Shown here: piece after piece, positions 38,565 through 48,104 of the stretch
Layout: every line of letters begins with the position of its first letter
How positions within the stretch are numbered: the first letter of the stretch is position 1
Program-made: the position numbers and the translations under genes
Notes under the pieces: generated by a model
Told to the model about the DNA's origin: nothing
Database searches by the model: none
What the model saw: only the letters and a program-made list of their open reading frames with translations
Assembly: GCF_003112435.1 (NCBI RefSeq)
Contig: NZ_BDOQ01000013.1
Span: 173,416-237,415 of the forward strand
DNA length: 64,000 bases
Source: Novimethylophilus kurashikiensis
GTDB taxonomy: Bacteria; Pseudomonadota; Gammaproteobacteria; Burkholderiales; Methylophilaceae
Direction: 5' to 3'

Positions 38565-39071
38565 TTACAGCTTGGCGAGGATGGTTTCTGCGTTGGAAAC
38601 CTCGAACTTCCCGGAGGCTTCGACGGCGACGTATTGCACCGTGCCGTTGTTTACGATCATGCCGTAACGGTAGCTGCGTACACCCATGCCGTTGGCGGTG
38701 AGGTCGCGTTCGAGACCGAGTTTCTTGATGTATTCGGCGCTGCCGTCGCCCAGCATGCGTACCTTGCCGGTCGCACCTTGGTCGCGGCCCCAGGCGGCCA
38801 TGACGTAAGCGTCGTTGGCGGCAATGCACCAGATTTCGTCGACTCCCTTGGCCTTGAGTTGGTCGTAATGATCGACGAAGCCGGGGAGGTGGCGTTGTGA
38901 ACAAGTAGGTGTGAATGCGCCGGGTACGCCGAAAATGGCAATCTTCTTGCCCTGAGCGGCTTCGACGACGTTGACGGGTTGAGGATTGAGCGGGCAGCCG
39001 ACGGCGGGATCGAATTCGTTGGCTTCCATCAGCGTGCCTTCGGGGAGTTTTTCTCCGACTTGGATGGTCAT
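38565..39071 (-). CDS. Peroxiredoxin, Prx5/AhpE-like thiol peroxidase
   Basis: The 168-residue cytoplasmic protein has the Prx5 motif FGVPGAFTPTCSQRHLPGF with peroxidatic Cys57. Further Cys26 and Cys82 could resolve the sulfenic acid, but many Prx5 proteins use glutaredoxin or glutathione. It reduces hydrogen peroxide and organic peroxides. The start at 39071 follows AGGAG by six bases; two in-frame ATGs upstream, including one overlapping that site, are rejected. No fused glutaredoxin domain is present. Confidence 0.92.
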   Translation of the reverse strand: MTIQVGEKLPEGTLMEANEFDPAVGCPLNPQPVNVVEAAQGKKIAIFGVPGAFTPTCSQRHLPGFVDHYDQLKAKGVDEIWCIAANDAYVMAAWGRDQGATGKVRMLGDGSAEYIKKLGLERDLTANGMGVRSYRYGMIVNNGTVQYVAVEASGKFEVSNAETILAKL

Positions 39072-39363
39072 GGGCATCTCCTGAATGATGTTGTTGGGGT
39101 GAGCGGAGCTGTTGAGCATTGCACAAGCCCAAGATCGTGTCAAAAATAGAATAGATTAAACCTCTTATATTTCATGGTCTTGTCGCGGTTTTTATGAATT
39201 TCCACCGGGCATTGGCCATCGGTACGACTTGACGCCGAACGCCGGCCGTCTAATCATTCGGCATAAGCTCGTCTGATGACAAAAAAACCAATTAGAACCA
39301 GTCACTGACCCTCCCATCGCCCAACTAACAATTGCGGGGGTTTCTATTTTTTTTCAGCAGGGA
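39072..39363. other. Intergenic region between peroxiredoxin and the PotD-like gene
   Basis: 292 bases without a convincing gene. It contains the divergent promoters, which I cannot place firmly, and a weak stem (CCC..CGC with GCG.GGGG, 39313-39340) followed by TTTCTATTTTTTTT at 39341-39354. That stem lies just before the downstream start codon, so it is either a leader attenuator or chance. No aptamer was recognised. Confidence 0.5.
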
Positions 39364-40407
39364 ATGGTCAAATCGCTGACCTTACTCATTCAATGCACTG
39401 CGGCGATCCTGCTCGGCCTGGCCGCAGGCTCGGCTGTTGGTGCAGAAACGCTGCGGGTTGCAACCTGGGACGGCTATGCCGATGCCGATCTCGTGGCCGA
39501 GTTCCAGCGCCGATTTCGCGTCAAGGTCGAGGTAACGATTGTCAATTCGGATGATGACCTGTGGGAGAAAATCAATCGTCACGATGGCCGCGACTACGAT
39601 GTTTTTGCCGTCAATACGGCGGAGCTTCAGCGGTACATCGATGCCGGCCTCAGCGTGCCGTTGGACTTGGGAGCGATCCCCAATCATGCCCGGCAATTGC
39701 CGCGTTTTCGCGATCTCAACAATATTCCGGGATTGATACGCGAGAACAAGGCCTATGCCGTTCCTTACGCCTATTCCGAGATGGGCCTCATCTATAACCG
39801 CAAGGAAGTAAAACGTATCCCCGACTCCATGGCCGAAATGTGGAATCCGGAGTATCGGGGAAAAGTGCTGGCCTTTAACACCAGCAATCATAATTTTTCC
39901 ATCGCGGGATTATTGATGGGCATCGATAACCCGTTTCACATGAGCGAAATGGAGTTGTCCCAGGCTGCGAAGCGCCTGGTGGCTTTACGCCGAAATGTGC
40001 TGACTTTCTACAGCACGCCTGAAGAGGCGGTCAAACTGTATAACCGCAATCATATCGCGCTGGTGTTCGCCAATTACGGCACCCAGCAGGTGAAGGCACT
40101 GCAGGAGGCCGGAGCCGATATCGGGTATGTCATCCCTCGCGAAGGCGCCATGGCGTGGCTTGATTGCTGGACTATTACTCGCGGCGCCCGCAATACTAAG
40201 TTGGCGCAAACCTGGATCAATTTCATGCTGGAGCCGCACGTCAGCGAACGCTTGACCCGCGTTCATGGTCTCGCCAATACCGTCACGCCTTATCCTTCCA
40301 CCCGGCCCGAGGACAAGATTATCTGGCTCGAACCGATCGGCCATCCTAAAACACGCAAGGATCTATGGGATCGCATCATGTCCGGTGAAGGGCCGGACAG
40401 ATTCTAG
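39364..40407 (+). CDS. Periplasmic PotD/NspS-like binding protein
   Basis: The 347-residue protein has a signal peptide ending AVGA before ETLRVATWDGYADADLV, the start of the spermidine/putrescine-binding family. It has further PotD-like segments such as YDVFAVNTAELQRYIDAGLSVPLD and VPYAYSEMGLIYNRKEV, and a C-terminal LEPHVSERLTRVHGLANTVTPYP. No permease or ATPase gene is adjacent. The next gene, two bases downstream, is a transmembrane GGDEF-EAL sensor, so this protein probably presents a ligand to the sensor rather than to a transporter. AGGGA lies directly against the ATG, an unusually short spacing. Confidence 0.88.
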   Translation: MVKSLTLLIQCTAAILLGLAAGSAVGAETLRVATWDGYADADLVAEFQRRFRVKVEVTIVNSDDDLWEKINRHDGRDYDVFAVNTAELQRYIDAGLSVPLDLGAIPNHARQLPRFRDLNNIPGLIRENKAYAVPYAYSEMGLIYNRKEVKRIPDSMAEMWNPEYRGKVLAFNTSNHNFSIAGLLMGIDNPFHMSEMELSQAAKRLVALRRNVLTFYSTPEEAVKLYNRNHIALVFANYGTQQVKALQEAGADIGYVIPREGAMAWLDCWTITRGARNTKLAQTWINFMLEPHVSERLTRVHGLANTVTPYPSTRPEDKIIWLEPIGHPKTRKDLWDRIMSGEGPDRF

Positions 40408-40409
40408 CC

Positions 40410-43274
40410 ATGCGACTGAGTATCGGACTGAAACTCGGCTTCTGGCTGGCGATCCTGGGATTAATGTCGACGGCGCTGACCGGCTACTACGTGTATTACC
40501 AGGGGCGCCATTTGCTGATCGAGTCCTCGCAGGAAAAGCTGCTGACCTCGACGCGGGTGCAAGCGCATCGCTTCACGGACTTACTTGCCAGTATTTCCAG
40601 CGACGTTCGCTTGATCGGCGCCTTGCCGGTCGTGGAGAAAATGGCGCGGGACCATGGGGAAGGCCTGTTTGCCAGCGCGCAAAAAGCCGAACTGGCGGAA
40701 CTCTTCACCGGTTTGATGCAAACCCATCCCGTGTATTCCCAGATTCGATTGATCAAGGCAGCGGATTACGGCAAGGAAATGGTGCGGGTCGACCGCGACC
40801 AAGGCGGTATCAAGATCGTTGCCGATCGCGACCTGCGTGAGAAAAGCCATTTTGCCTATGTCTTCGAAACCTTGCGCCTGCCTGCCGGCACCCTCTATAC
40901 CTCGGATATCAACCTTAACCTGGAGCAAGGTTCGCACGAGGGGTACGGCAAACCCACATTACGCATTGCCATGCCGGTCTACGCGCCGGACGGCAAGATA
41001 TTCGGGCTGGTGGTCGTGAATATCGCCTTGCAGGAGATGTTCGACATGATCCGCGGAGATTTGCCCGATCAAGTCAATATCCTGCTGACCAACGACCAGG
41101 GCGACTACCTTATCCACCCCGATGCCGCTAAAACCTTCGGATTCGATTTGGGGCAACGATTCCAGATTCAGGACGATGCGCCAGAGACAGCGGCGCTTTA
41201 TGCCACATCCAACGACCATGCAGTCATTCAGACCAAGGCTGCATTGGTTGGAAAACCCGCGTTGGCGGCATTCGTGAAAGTCCCTTACGGAAGTCCCGCC
41301 GAGCATCGCTTCGTGCTGCTGGGGCTTTATACGCCGATCGCAAGCGTGCTCCAGCAAACCCATGCGCTGGGGCTCAACGTGGTGCAGATGACGGCCGCAT
41401 TCGCTTTTGCCGCCATGTTGATCTCGCTTCTGCTAGCGAGAATCCTGGCTAAACCGCTCAACCTGATGGAAAAATCGATCAGCAATTTTGCTATCGGCAA
41501 GCCTCTGGCTGAGTTGCCGGTGGACCGCGACGACGAAATCGGCTCGCTGGCGCGCGGTTTCCAATCCATGACCCACAAGCTCAACCAGCAGGTGGTCGAA
41601 CTTTGGGCGAGCGAGGAACAACTGCGTGCCATGTTCCAGCTCTCTCCGCTGGGGATGGCACGCAATGCCATGGATGGACGCTACATGGAGGTTAACAAGG
41701 CATTGCTGGACATGCTGGGCTACACGATGGAGGAGTTGAACAGGCTGAGCTATTGGGATCTGACACCGCCAGAATATGCCGAGCAGGAAGCATTGCAACT
41801 GGAAGCCTTGCACCGGAGCGGACGCTACGGCCCCTACGAGAAGGAATACGTCCGCCACGACGGATTGCGCATTCCCATCCGTCTTAACGGTGTGCTGATT
41901 GTGGGGAGCGACGGGGAAAAATACATCTGGTCCATCATCGAGGACATTACCCAACGCCGAGAGTCGGAAGAATTGATCTGGAAACAGGCCAATTTCGATC
42001 CGCTCACCGGCTTGCCTAATCGACGCATGTTCCATGACCGGCTGGAGCAGGAGCTCAAAAAATCTCATCGCAGTAGCACTCGCATGGCGCTGATGTTTCT
42101 AGACCTCGACCACTTCAAGGAAGTCAACGACACTTTGGGCCATGCCATGGGCGATGTTCTCCTGAAGGAGTCGGCAGAACGGCTGGTGCATTGCGTGCGC
42201 GAATCCGACACCGTGGCGCGACTTGGCGGCGACGAATTCACTGTCATTCTGAGTGAACTCGACGATGCAGAAGCCGTGGAGCGTGTTGCCCAGAACATGC
42301 TGCGACGCCTCTCGGAGCCGTATCTGCTGGGCGACGAGATGGCGTATGTGTCGGTCAGTATCGGGGTGACGCTGTATCCCGAGGATGCCGGGGATATCGA
42401 GACGCTGCTCAAGAATGCCGACCAGGCCATGTACGCCGCCAAGCGGCTGGGCCGCAACCGTTGCAGCTATTTCACGCCATCGATGCAGGAAGCCGCCCAG
42501 GCCCGCATGCGGCTCGCTGTCGACCTGCGGGCGGCGCTGGCCCAGCAGCAGTTCCGCGTGCTGTATCAGCCTATCGTCGACCTGGCGACGGGTGATGTGC
42601 ACAAGGCTGAGGCGCTGTTGCGCTGGGAGCATCCGACGCTGGGGTTGGTCAGCCCGGAAAAATTCATCCCGCTGGCGGAAGAAACCGGCATGATCGGCGA
42701 GATCGGGCATTGGGTATTCAGGCAGGCAGCGAATCAGGTGCAGCATTGGCGCAAATTCCGCGAGGATTTCCAGATCAGCGTCAATAAATCGCCGGCACAG
42801 TTTATGAGCGAGGACCGCGTGCACGATACGTGGTTCGACTACCTGCGCGAACTCCAGTTGGAAGGTAACAGCGTGGTGGTGGAAATTACCGAGGGCTTGT
42901 TGCTGGATGCGAGTCCTGCGATTACCAACAAGCTGCTAGGCTTCCGCGATGCGGGCATGCAGGTAGCCATCGACGATTTCGGCACCGGCTACTCGTCGCT
43001 CGCCTATCTCAAGAAGTTCGACATCGATTATCTCAAGATCGATCGTGCCTTCATCCGCAACCTGGCCCCCAATTCCGACGATATGGCGTTGTGTGAAGCC
43101 ATTATCGTCATGGCGCACAAGCTGGGGATCCAGGTGATTGCAGAAGGTATCGAGACCGAGGCCCAACGTGACTTGCTGGCTGCGGCAGGCTGCGATTACG
43201 GCCAGGGTTACTTGTTCTCGCGGCCGATCGCCGCAGAGGCGTTCGAGCAGCTGTTCGCAAGTACGACCGCTTGA
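40410..43274 (+). CDS. Transmembrane Cache-HAMP-PAS-GGDEF-EAL c-di-GMP enzyme (MbaA-like layout)
   Basis: The 954-residue sensor has helix 1 (about 8-28), a large periplasmic Cache-like domain to about 305, helix 2 (about 318-340), HAMP, PAS (about 402-520), GGDEF (motif at 606-610) and EAL (motif at 734-736). The GGDEF motif is intact, with an RESD product-inhibition site at 597-600. The EAL domain has EALLRWEH, DDFGTGYSSL and KIDRAFI, so both activities look competent. It is in an operon with the PotD-like gene two bases upstream, the same arrangement as the V. cholerae NspS-MbaA polyamine sensor. Which activity dominates is unknown. Confidence 0.92.
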   Translation: MRLSIGLKLGFWLAILGLMSTALTGYYVYYQGRHLLIESSQEKLLTSTRVQAHRFTDLLASISSDVRLIGALPVVEKMARDHGEGLFASAQKAELAELFTGLMQTHPVYSQIRLIKAADYGKEMVRVDRDQGGIKIVADRDLREKSHFAYVFETLRLPAGTLYTSDINLNLEQGSHEGYGKPTLRIAMPVYAPDGKIFGLVVVNIALQEMFDMIRGDLPDQVNILLTNDQGDYLIHPDAAKTFGFDLGQRFQIQDDAPETAALYATSNDHAVIQTKAALVGKPALAAFVKVPYGSPAEHRFVLLGLYTPIASVLQQTHALGLNVVQMTAAFAFAAMLISLLLARILAKPLNLMEKSISNFAIGKPLAELPVDRDDEIGSLARGFQSMTHKLNQQVVELWASEEQLRAMFQLSPLGMARNAMDGRYMEVNKALLDMLGYTMEELNRLSYWDLTPPEYAEQEALQLEALHRSGRYGPYEKEYVRHDGLRIPIRLNGVLIVGSDGEKYIWSIIEDITQRRESEELIWKQANFDPLTGLPNRRMFHDRLEQELKKSHRSSTRMALMFLDLDHFKEVNDTLGHAMGDVLLKESAERLVHCVRESDTVARLGGDEFTVILSELDDAEAVERVAQNMLRRLSEPYLLGDEMAYVSVSIGVTLYPEDAGDIETLLKNADQAMYAAKRLGRNRCSYFTPSMQEAAQARMRLAVDLRAALAQQQFRVLYQPIVDLATGDVHKAEALLRWEHPTLGLVSPEKFIPLAEETGMIGEIGHWVFRQAANQVQHWRKFREDFQISVNKSPAQFMSEDRVHDTWFDYLRELQLEGNSVVVEITEGLLLDASPAITNKLLGFRDAGMQVAIDDFGTGYSSLAYLKKFDIDYLKIDRAFIRNLAPNSDDMALCEAIIVMAHKLGIQVIAEGIETEAQRDLLAAAGCDYGQGYLFSRPIAAEAFEQLFASTTA

Positions 43275-43290
43275 TCCGGCTGTTGGGGTA

Positions 43291-44346
43291 TTACGGCGCC
43301 GGGTTCATGTAGCGGAGATGCAGCGCCTCGATCTCGCACAGCAGGTCTTCCGATAGCGGTTTGTTCCACGCGCCGATGTTTTCCTCGAGTTGCTGCAGGC
43401 TGGTGGCGCCGACAATGGTGCTGGCGACGAACCAGCGGCGATAGACGAACGACAAGGCCATTTCTGCAGGGCTCAGGCCGTGCCGGTGGGCGAGGGCAGC
43501 ATAGGCCTGGGTTGCCGGCAGCACGTTGGGCTTCTCGTAACGTTGGGCAAATCCCTTGAACTCCGTGACACGCCCGGCAGCTTGCGGGTTGGTTGCATAT
43601 TTGCCTGACAGATGCCCGAACGCGAGCGGCGAATAGGCCATCAGGCCGAGTTTCTCGCGGTAAACGATTTCGGCCATACCGAACTCGAAGCCGCGGTTGA
43701 TGAGGTTGTAGCAATTCTGAATGCTGACGATGCGGGGCAGCTTGTATTCCTCGGCCAGCTTGAGGAACTGCATGATGCCCCAGGGTTGCTCGTTGGACAC
43801 CCCGATATAACGAATCTTGCCTTCCGCCACCAGCTCCGCCAGCGCCTCCAACTGCTCGCGGATCGGTACCCAGTGTTTTTCCTCGCCGTTTTCGAATTCC
43901 TGCGTCGGATCAAACTGGTACTGCCCGAACATCGGCACGTTGCGTTCCGGCCAATGCAGTTGGTAAAGGTCTACGTAATCGGTTTGCAGGCGTTGCAGCG
44001 AGCCTTCCAGCGCCTCGCGGATATTGGTGCGGTCGAGTGATGCCGGCCCGTTGCGAATCCAGCGCATATTGCGGCGCGGGCCGGCCACCTTGGTGGCGAC
44101 GACGACCTGATCGCGCGGATTTTTTTTGAGCCAAGTACCCACGATGGATTCTGTACGCGTCACCGTTTCGGCACGCGGCGGCACGGGATACATTTCCGCT
44201 GTATCGATGAAATTGATGCCTTGGGTGAAAGCGTAATCCAACTGCTGGTGCGCTTCGGCCTCGGTGTTTTGCTGGCCGAAAGTCATCGTGCCCAGACTGA
44301 GGGCCGAGACGTTGAGATCGCTATGGCCGAGGCGGCGGTAATCCAT
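43291..44346 (-). CDS. Aldo/keto reductase (Tas-like)
   Basis: The 351-residue NADPH-dependent oxidoreductase begins MDYRRLGHSDLNVSALSLGTMTFGQQNTEAEA and has INFIDTAEMYPVPPR, VVATKVAG and LYQLHWPERNVP, giving the Asp/Tyr/Lys/His tetrad of aldo-keto reductases. It is closest in layout to E. coli Tas. The natural substrate is unknown. It converges with the GGDEF-EAL gene upstream and lies 13 bases downstream of the second GGDEF-EAL gene on the same strand. Confidence 0.9.
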   Translation of the reverse strand: MDYRRLGHSDLNVSALSLGTMTFGQQNTEAEAHQQLDYAFTQGINFIDTAEMYPVPPRAETVTRTESIVGTWLKKNPRDQVVVATKVAGPRRNMRWIRNGPASLDRTNIREALEGSLQRLQTDYVDLYQLHWPERNVPMFGQYQFDPTQEFENGEEKHWVPIREQLEALAELVAEGKIRYIGVSNEQPWGIMQFLKLAEEYKLPRIVSIQNCYNLINRGFEFGMAEIVYREKLGLMAYSPLAFGHLSGKYATNPQAAGRVTEFKGFAQRYEKPNVLPATQAYAALAHRHGLSPAEMALSFVYRRWFVASTIVGATSLQQLEENIGAWNKPLSEDLLCEIEALHLRYMNPAP

Positions 44347-44359
44347 GATGTCCTTTCGG

Positions 44360-46963
44360 TTAAGTCAGCGGTTTCCAGTCCGCCAAATGTCGTGCAAAAT
44401 CGTCGGCCAGCATGGGGTGGCCCAGGAAATAGCCTTGCACCTCGTCGCAGGACTGACGGCGCAGGGCGTCCAATTGCTGGGAATTTTCCACGCCTTCGGC
44501 GATGGTGCGCAATTTAAGACTCTTCGCCATCTGGATGACGGCTTGCACAATGGCGGCATCGTCCGGGTCATCGTTGAGGTCGCGCACGAAGGATTGGTCG
44601 ATCTTCAGCTTGTCGACATTGAGGCGGTGCAAATACATCAGGCTGGAGTAGCCGGTACCGAAATCGTCGATGGAAAGTTTCACGCCTATCGATTTCAGGC
44701 GATCCACCGTCGCCAGCACGTTGTCCGTATCCTGGATCAGGATGGATTCGGTAAGTTCGAGTTCCAGCAGCGGCGCCGGTATGCGATGGGCGAACAAAGC
44801 GTTTTCAACGGTTTCCACCAGGTTGCCGCGCTTGAACTGGATGGCGGACAGATTGACCGCCATGGTCAGCTGGGGCAATCCGGCCTCATACCAGGCCGCA
44901 GCTTGGCGGCAAGCCTCCTGGATCACCCATTCGCCGATGGGTACGATCAGTCCGCTGTTTTCGGCGATACCGATAAAACGGTTAGGCGGTACAAGTCCCA
45001 GATCCGGATGTTTCCAGCGTAGAAGCGCTTCTGTGCCCATAATGCGACCGGTTTCAAGGTCTACCTGCGGCTGGTAGTGCAGTACGAATTCCTGCCGCTC
45101 CAGCGCCCGTGCCAGGCCGCTGCGCAACATGAGCGTCTGTGTGGCATCCGCGTTCATTTGACTCGTGAAGAAATTAAATGCGTTACGACCCGATTCCTTG
45201 GCGTGATACATCGCCGTGTCGGCTTTTTTCAGCAAGGTGTCGAAATCTTCCCCATCGGTGGGGTACATGCCGATCCCGATGGAAAGCGAGATGGAGAGCT
45301 CATGATGTTCGAGCCGGATCGGTTGTGACAGACGCTCGAGCATCTTCGCGGCCACGTTGGCGGCGTCGTCGGCACTGTGCTGGTCGGTAAGCAGCACCAG
45401 GAATTCGTCACCGCCCTGGCGGCTAATGGTATCGGTATCGCGCACGCAGCCGCGCAGGATCTTGACCACGGCACATAGCAGTTCGTCGCCGACGGCATGA
45501 CCCAGCGAATCGTTGATGTTCTTGAAGTGGTCCAAATCCAGTACTAGCAGCGCGACGCCCAGGTCGGAGCGGTTCGCATGAGCCACCGCCATGTCGTAAT
45601 GCTCGCGGATCAGCAGTCGGTTGGGGAGTCCGGTCAGGGGGTCGTGATAAGCGAGAAACTGGATGCGCTGTTCCGAAGCCTTTTGTTCGCTGATATCGGT
45701 GAGGGTCCCGATGAAACCGGAAAAACGACCGTCGCCGTCGTCCATCGGCCTGGCTTGCATCAATACCCATAGCGCGCTGCCGCCGATGCGTTCGAAGCGG
45801 AGTTCGCGCTGGAACACCTGCCGCAGGCTCAGGCTTGCACCCCAGGCCGCGCAACTTTCGTCGCGATCTTCCGGGTGCAGCAAGTGCTGCCAATGGTTGC
45901 CGCGCAATTGTTCGAAGCGTGCGCCCAGCATGCGCAAGCCACGCTCGTTCATAAATACGAACAGTCCCTGCGCATCGGTTTCGAATACGCCGACCGGGCT
46001 GGTCCCTACCAGTGCCTGATAATGCTGCTCGCTGGATTTGAGCGCTTGCAGCGCCGACTCGAGCTCGCCTGTCCTCAAGGCGACTCGTCGTCTCAAGGTA
46101 CGGTTCCATAGCAGCATGGCAAACGATAGCAAGGCTGCGGTCGCCATGGCGTAGAGGACATAAGGTGCGATCACTGCAGCAGGGCGAGCCAGGGGACTGC
46201 CCATCCATTTTTTCTCGATAGCGTCGATTTCAGTTTGGGGCACCTGTTCGAAACCACGGTTCACTGCCTTGAAAGCGCTTTCGCTGCCTTTGAAGACCGC
46301 CCAATGCAGTTGCCCCTTGTAAAGCGGCTTGGAGTAGCGGAAGTGCGTTTCTGCATCGCGTTTGGTCAGGAAGTAATTGGCGAGCGGTTTGTCGATGCAC
46401 ATGACGCGGATGTCATTGCGTACAGCAGCATCAACCAGTTCGCCGAAGCTTGGGTAATCGTGGGTGCTAAATATGCCGTGGGCGTGCAGCCAATCTTCGC
46501 AGGCATCTCCGGCTTTTACGCCGACCGTAAAGCCGTGCAGATTTTCTGCACCCGTAATGCCGCTGATGCTTTGATGGAAAAAGATCGGTACGTCGATGTC
46601 GGCGTACGGACGTGAGTAGGTGTACAACGACTCGCGCTCGGGCGTCTCGAAAATGGTGTCGATGACATCGGCTTGGCCCGTATTCATGTAGGCCAGGGCT
46701 TTGGCCCAGTCGGTTGCTACAACACGCACTTCTATTCCGTTGTGCGCCGCCCATGCATCCCAGATTTCCTTGCGGATGCCCTGCAGACGGCCTTGGTCGT
46801 CCCGGAAGCTGTAAGGCGGATAGTTATCGTCCATGACCACGGTGAGCCATGGATGCTTGAAAACGGCTTCTGCACTGGATGCCGGGCCTGTCGCAAGCAG
46901 CAGTAATACAGGAACAGCGCGGAGGCAGCAGGCGATGGTATGTTTAATTATTCTAATAATCAT
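44360..46963 (-). CDS. One-piece SBP3-TM-PAS-GGDEF-EAL c-di-GMP sensor
   Basis: The 867-residue protein has a signal/anchor (about 8-28), a periplasmic amino-acid-binding-type domain (SBP_bac_3, about 33-255, PWLTVVMDDNYPPYSFRDD), one transmembrane helix (about 262-287), PAS (about 310-425), GGDEF (517-521, with RDTD I-site at 508-511) and EAL (645-647, TEALLRWKHP). Catalytic motifs of both domains are intact, including DDFGTGYSSL. The ligand module suggests sensing of amino acids or similar small molecules. It is separate from the PotD-like pair but within 4 kb of it. Confidence 0.92.
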   Translation of the reverse strand: MIIRIIKHTIACCLRAVPVLLLLATGPASSAEAVFKHPWLTVVMDDNYPPYSFRDDQGRLQGIRKEIWDAWAAHNGIEVRVVATDWAKALAYMNTGQADVIDTIFETPERESLYTYSRPYADIDVPIFFHQSISGITGAENLHGFTVGVKAGDACEDWLHAHGIFSTHDYPSFGELVDAAVRNDIRVMCIDKPLANYFLTKRDAETHFRYSKPLYKGQLHWAVFKGSESAFKAVNRGFEQVPQTEIDAIEKKWMGSPLARPAAVIAPYVLYAMATAALLSFAMLLWNRTLRRRVALRTGELESALQALKSSEQHYQALVGTSPVGVFETDAQGLFVFMNERGLRMLGARFEQLRGNHWQHLLHPEDRDESCAAWGASLSLRQVFQRELRFERIGGSALWVLMQARPMDDGDGRFSGFIGTLTDISEQKASEQRIQFLAYHDPLTGLPNRLLIREHYDMAVAHANRSDLGVALLVLDLDHFKNINDSLGHAVGDELLCAVVKILRGCVRDTDTISRQGGDEFLVLLTDQHSADDAANVAAKMLERLSQPIRLEHHELSISLSIGIGMYPTDGEDFDTLLKKADTAMYHAKESGRNAFNFFTSQMNADATQTLMLRSGLARALERQEFVLHYQPQVDLETGRIMGTEALLRWKHPDLGLVPPNRFIGIAENSGLIVPIGEWVIQEACRQAAAWYEAGLPQLTMAVNLSAIQFKRGNLVETVENALFAHRIPAPLLELELTESILIQDTDNVLATVDRLKSIGVKLSIDDFGTGYSSLMYLHRLNVDKLKIDQSFVRDLNDDPDDAAIVQAVIQMAKSLKLRTIAEGVENSQQLDALRRQSCDEVQGYFLGHPMLADDFARHLADWKPLT

Positions 46964-47062
46964 GAACCTGCAATCGGAAAAAGAGGTATCGCTCCTCTAT
47001 ATTTTATGAGGGAAGCAGAAGTTTGAGAATCATTGATTTGTAACGGTTGGGTGCTGAGGTCT

Positions 47063-47980
47063 TCAGTGCTTTTGCAGGCTGGTTGCCAGGACCCCCGCCA
47101 TCACCAGCGCCGTGCCAAGGATTTGCAGCGGCGTAATCATTTCTCCCAGGAAGAAATATGCCAGCACGATGGTGGAAACCGGACCGATGGTGCCGACCAG
47201 CGAGGCACGGGTGCTGCCGATACGATGGATCCCAGCGCTTAGCAGGATAGCCGGCAGGAAGGTCGCCACGATCGCCATCAACAAGCCCAGCCCGTAAACC
47301 GGCGCCGGCAGGTGCAGCACGCTGGAGACGGGATGCGTGAGTATCAAGTGGGTTGCGGCAGAGACGCTGGCGACCAGCATGCTGGCTGCTGCGAAACTGG
47401 CCGAACCGATCCGCGGAATCACGCGTCCGCTAAATACGATGTAGCTGGCGTAGGTCAGTGCACTCATCAACACCAACCCCGCGCCAGCCAAGGTGAGTGC
47501 CGCGCCGGATTTCAATACTGCCATGTCGTGCCCCACGGCCAATGCGACGCCGGCATAGCTCGCGACCAGGGAAAAAATCTCGCGCCGACCGATATGCTGG
47601 TGGTAGCGAACGGCGCCGATCAACAGCACCATGGTCGGATAAAGGTAGAGCAATACGCGCTCCAGGCCCGCTGTCACATAAACCAACCCGGCGAAATCGA
47701 ACCACATGGGCGCATAGCCGCCCAATACGCCGAAAAACAGCAGCAGGCCGGTATCGCGGCGACTGATGGGCTTGGCATCCGGCCGCGAGCGAGCCCAGAT
47801 CCACAGCCCCATGAACAACGGTGCCGCAAACGCCATACGCAGCGCCAGCATGACCTCGGGATCTGGAACATAAGCGTAGGCCAACTTGACGATGACGGCC
47901 TTGGACGAAAATCCAATGGCCGAGATGAACACCATGAGCGCGCCGAGCAGCGCATGCCGATGCGGCAGGTGCATCGTCAT
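47063..47980 (-). CDS. EamA/DMT-family transporter
   Basis: The 305-residue membrane protein has about ten helices in two EamA repeats (ALLGALMVFISAIGFSSKAVIVKLAY and the second around LAGAGLVLMSALTYASYIVFSG), ending FFLGEMITPLQILGTALVMAGVLATSLQKH. DMT exporters move metabolites such as amino acids; no substrate is indicated. The start at 47980 has AGGA seven bases upstream and places the first helix at a normal position. The longer frame from 48181 is antisense to the next gene region and is rejected. Confidence 0.88.
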   Translation of the reverse strand: MTMHLPHRHALLGALMVFISAIGFSSKAVIVKLAYAYVPDPEVMLALRMAFAAPLFMGLWIWARSRPDAKPISRRDTGLLLFFGVLGGYAPMWFDFAGLVYVTAGLERVLLYLYPTMVLLIGAVRYHQHIGRREIFSLVASYAGVALAVGHDMAVLKSGAALTLAGAGLVLMSALTYASYIVFSGRVIPRIGSASFAAASMLVASVSAATHLILTHPVSSVLHLPAPVYGLGLLMAIVATFLPAILLSAGIHRIGSTRASLVGTIGPVSTIVLAYFFLGEMITPLQILGTALVMAGVLATSLQKH

Positions 47981-48104
47981 GAGACGATCCTGGAAAGGGT
48001 CGGTAGGCGGGAGGGCGTCGGCATTGGTCGAGGACTCTACTGTAGGGCGAAGCCGAGCGTCAATAGACGGTATAATTCTCGCTTTAATCTTGTCTGGAAT
48101 AACA

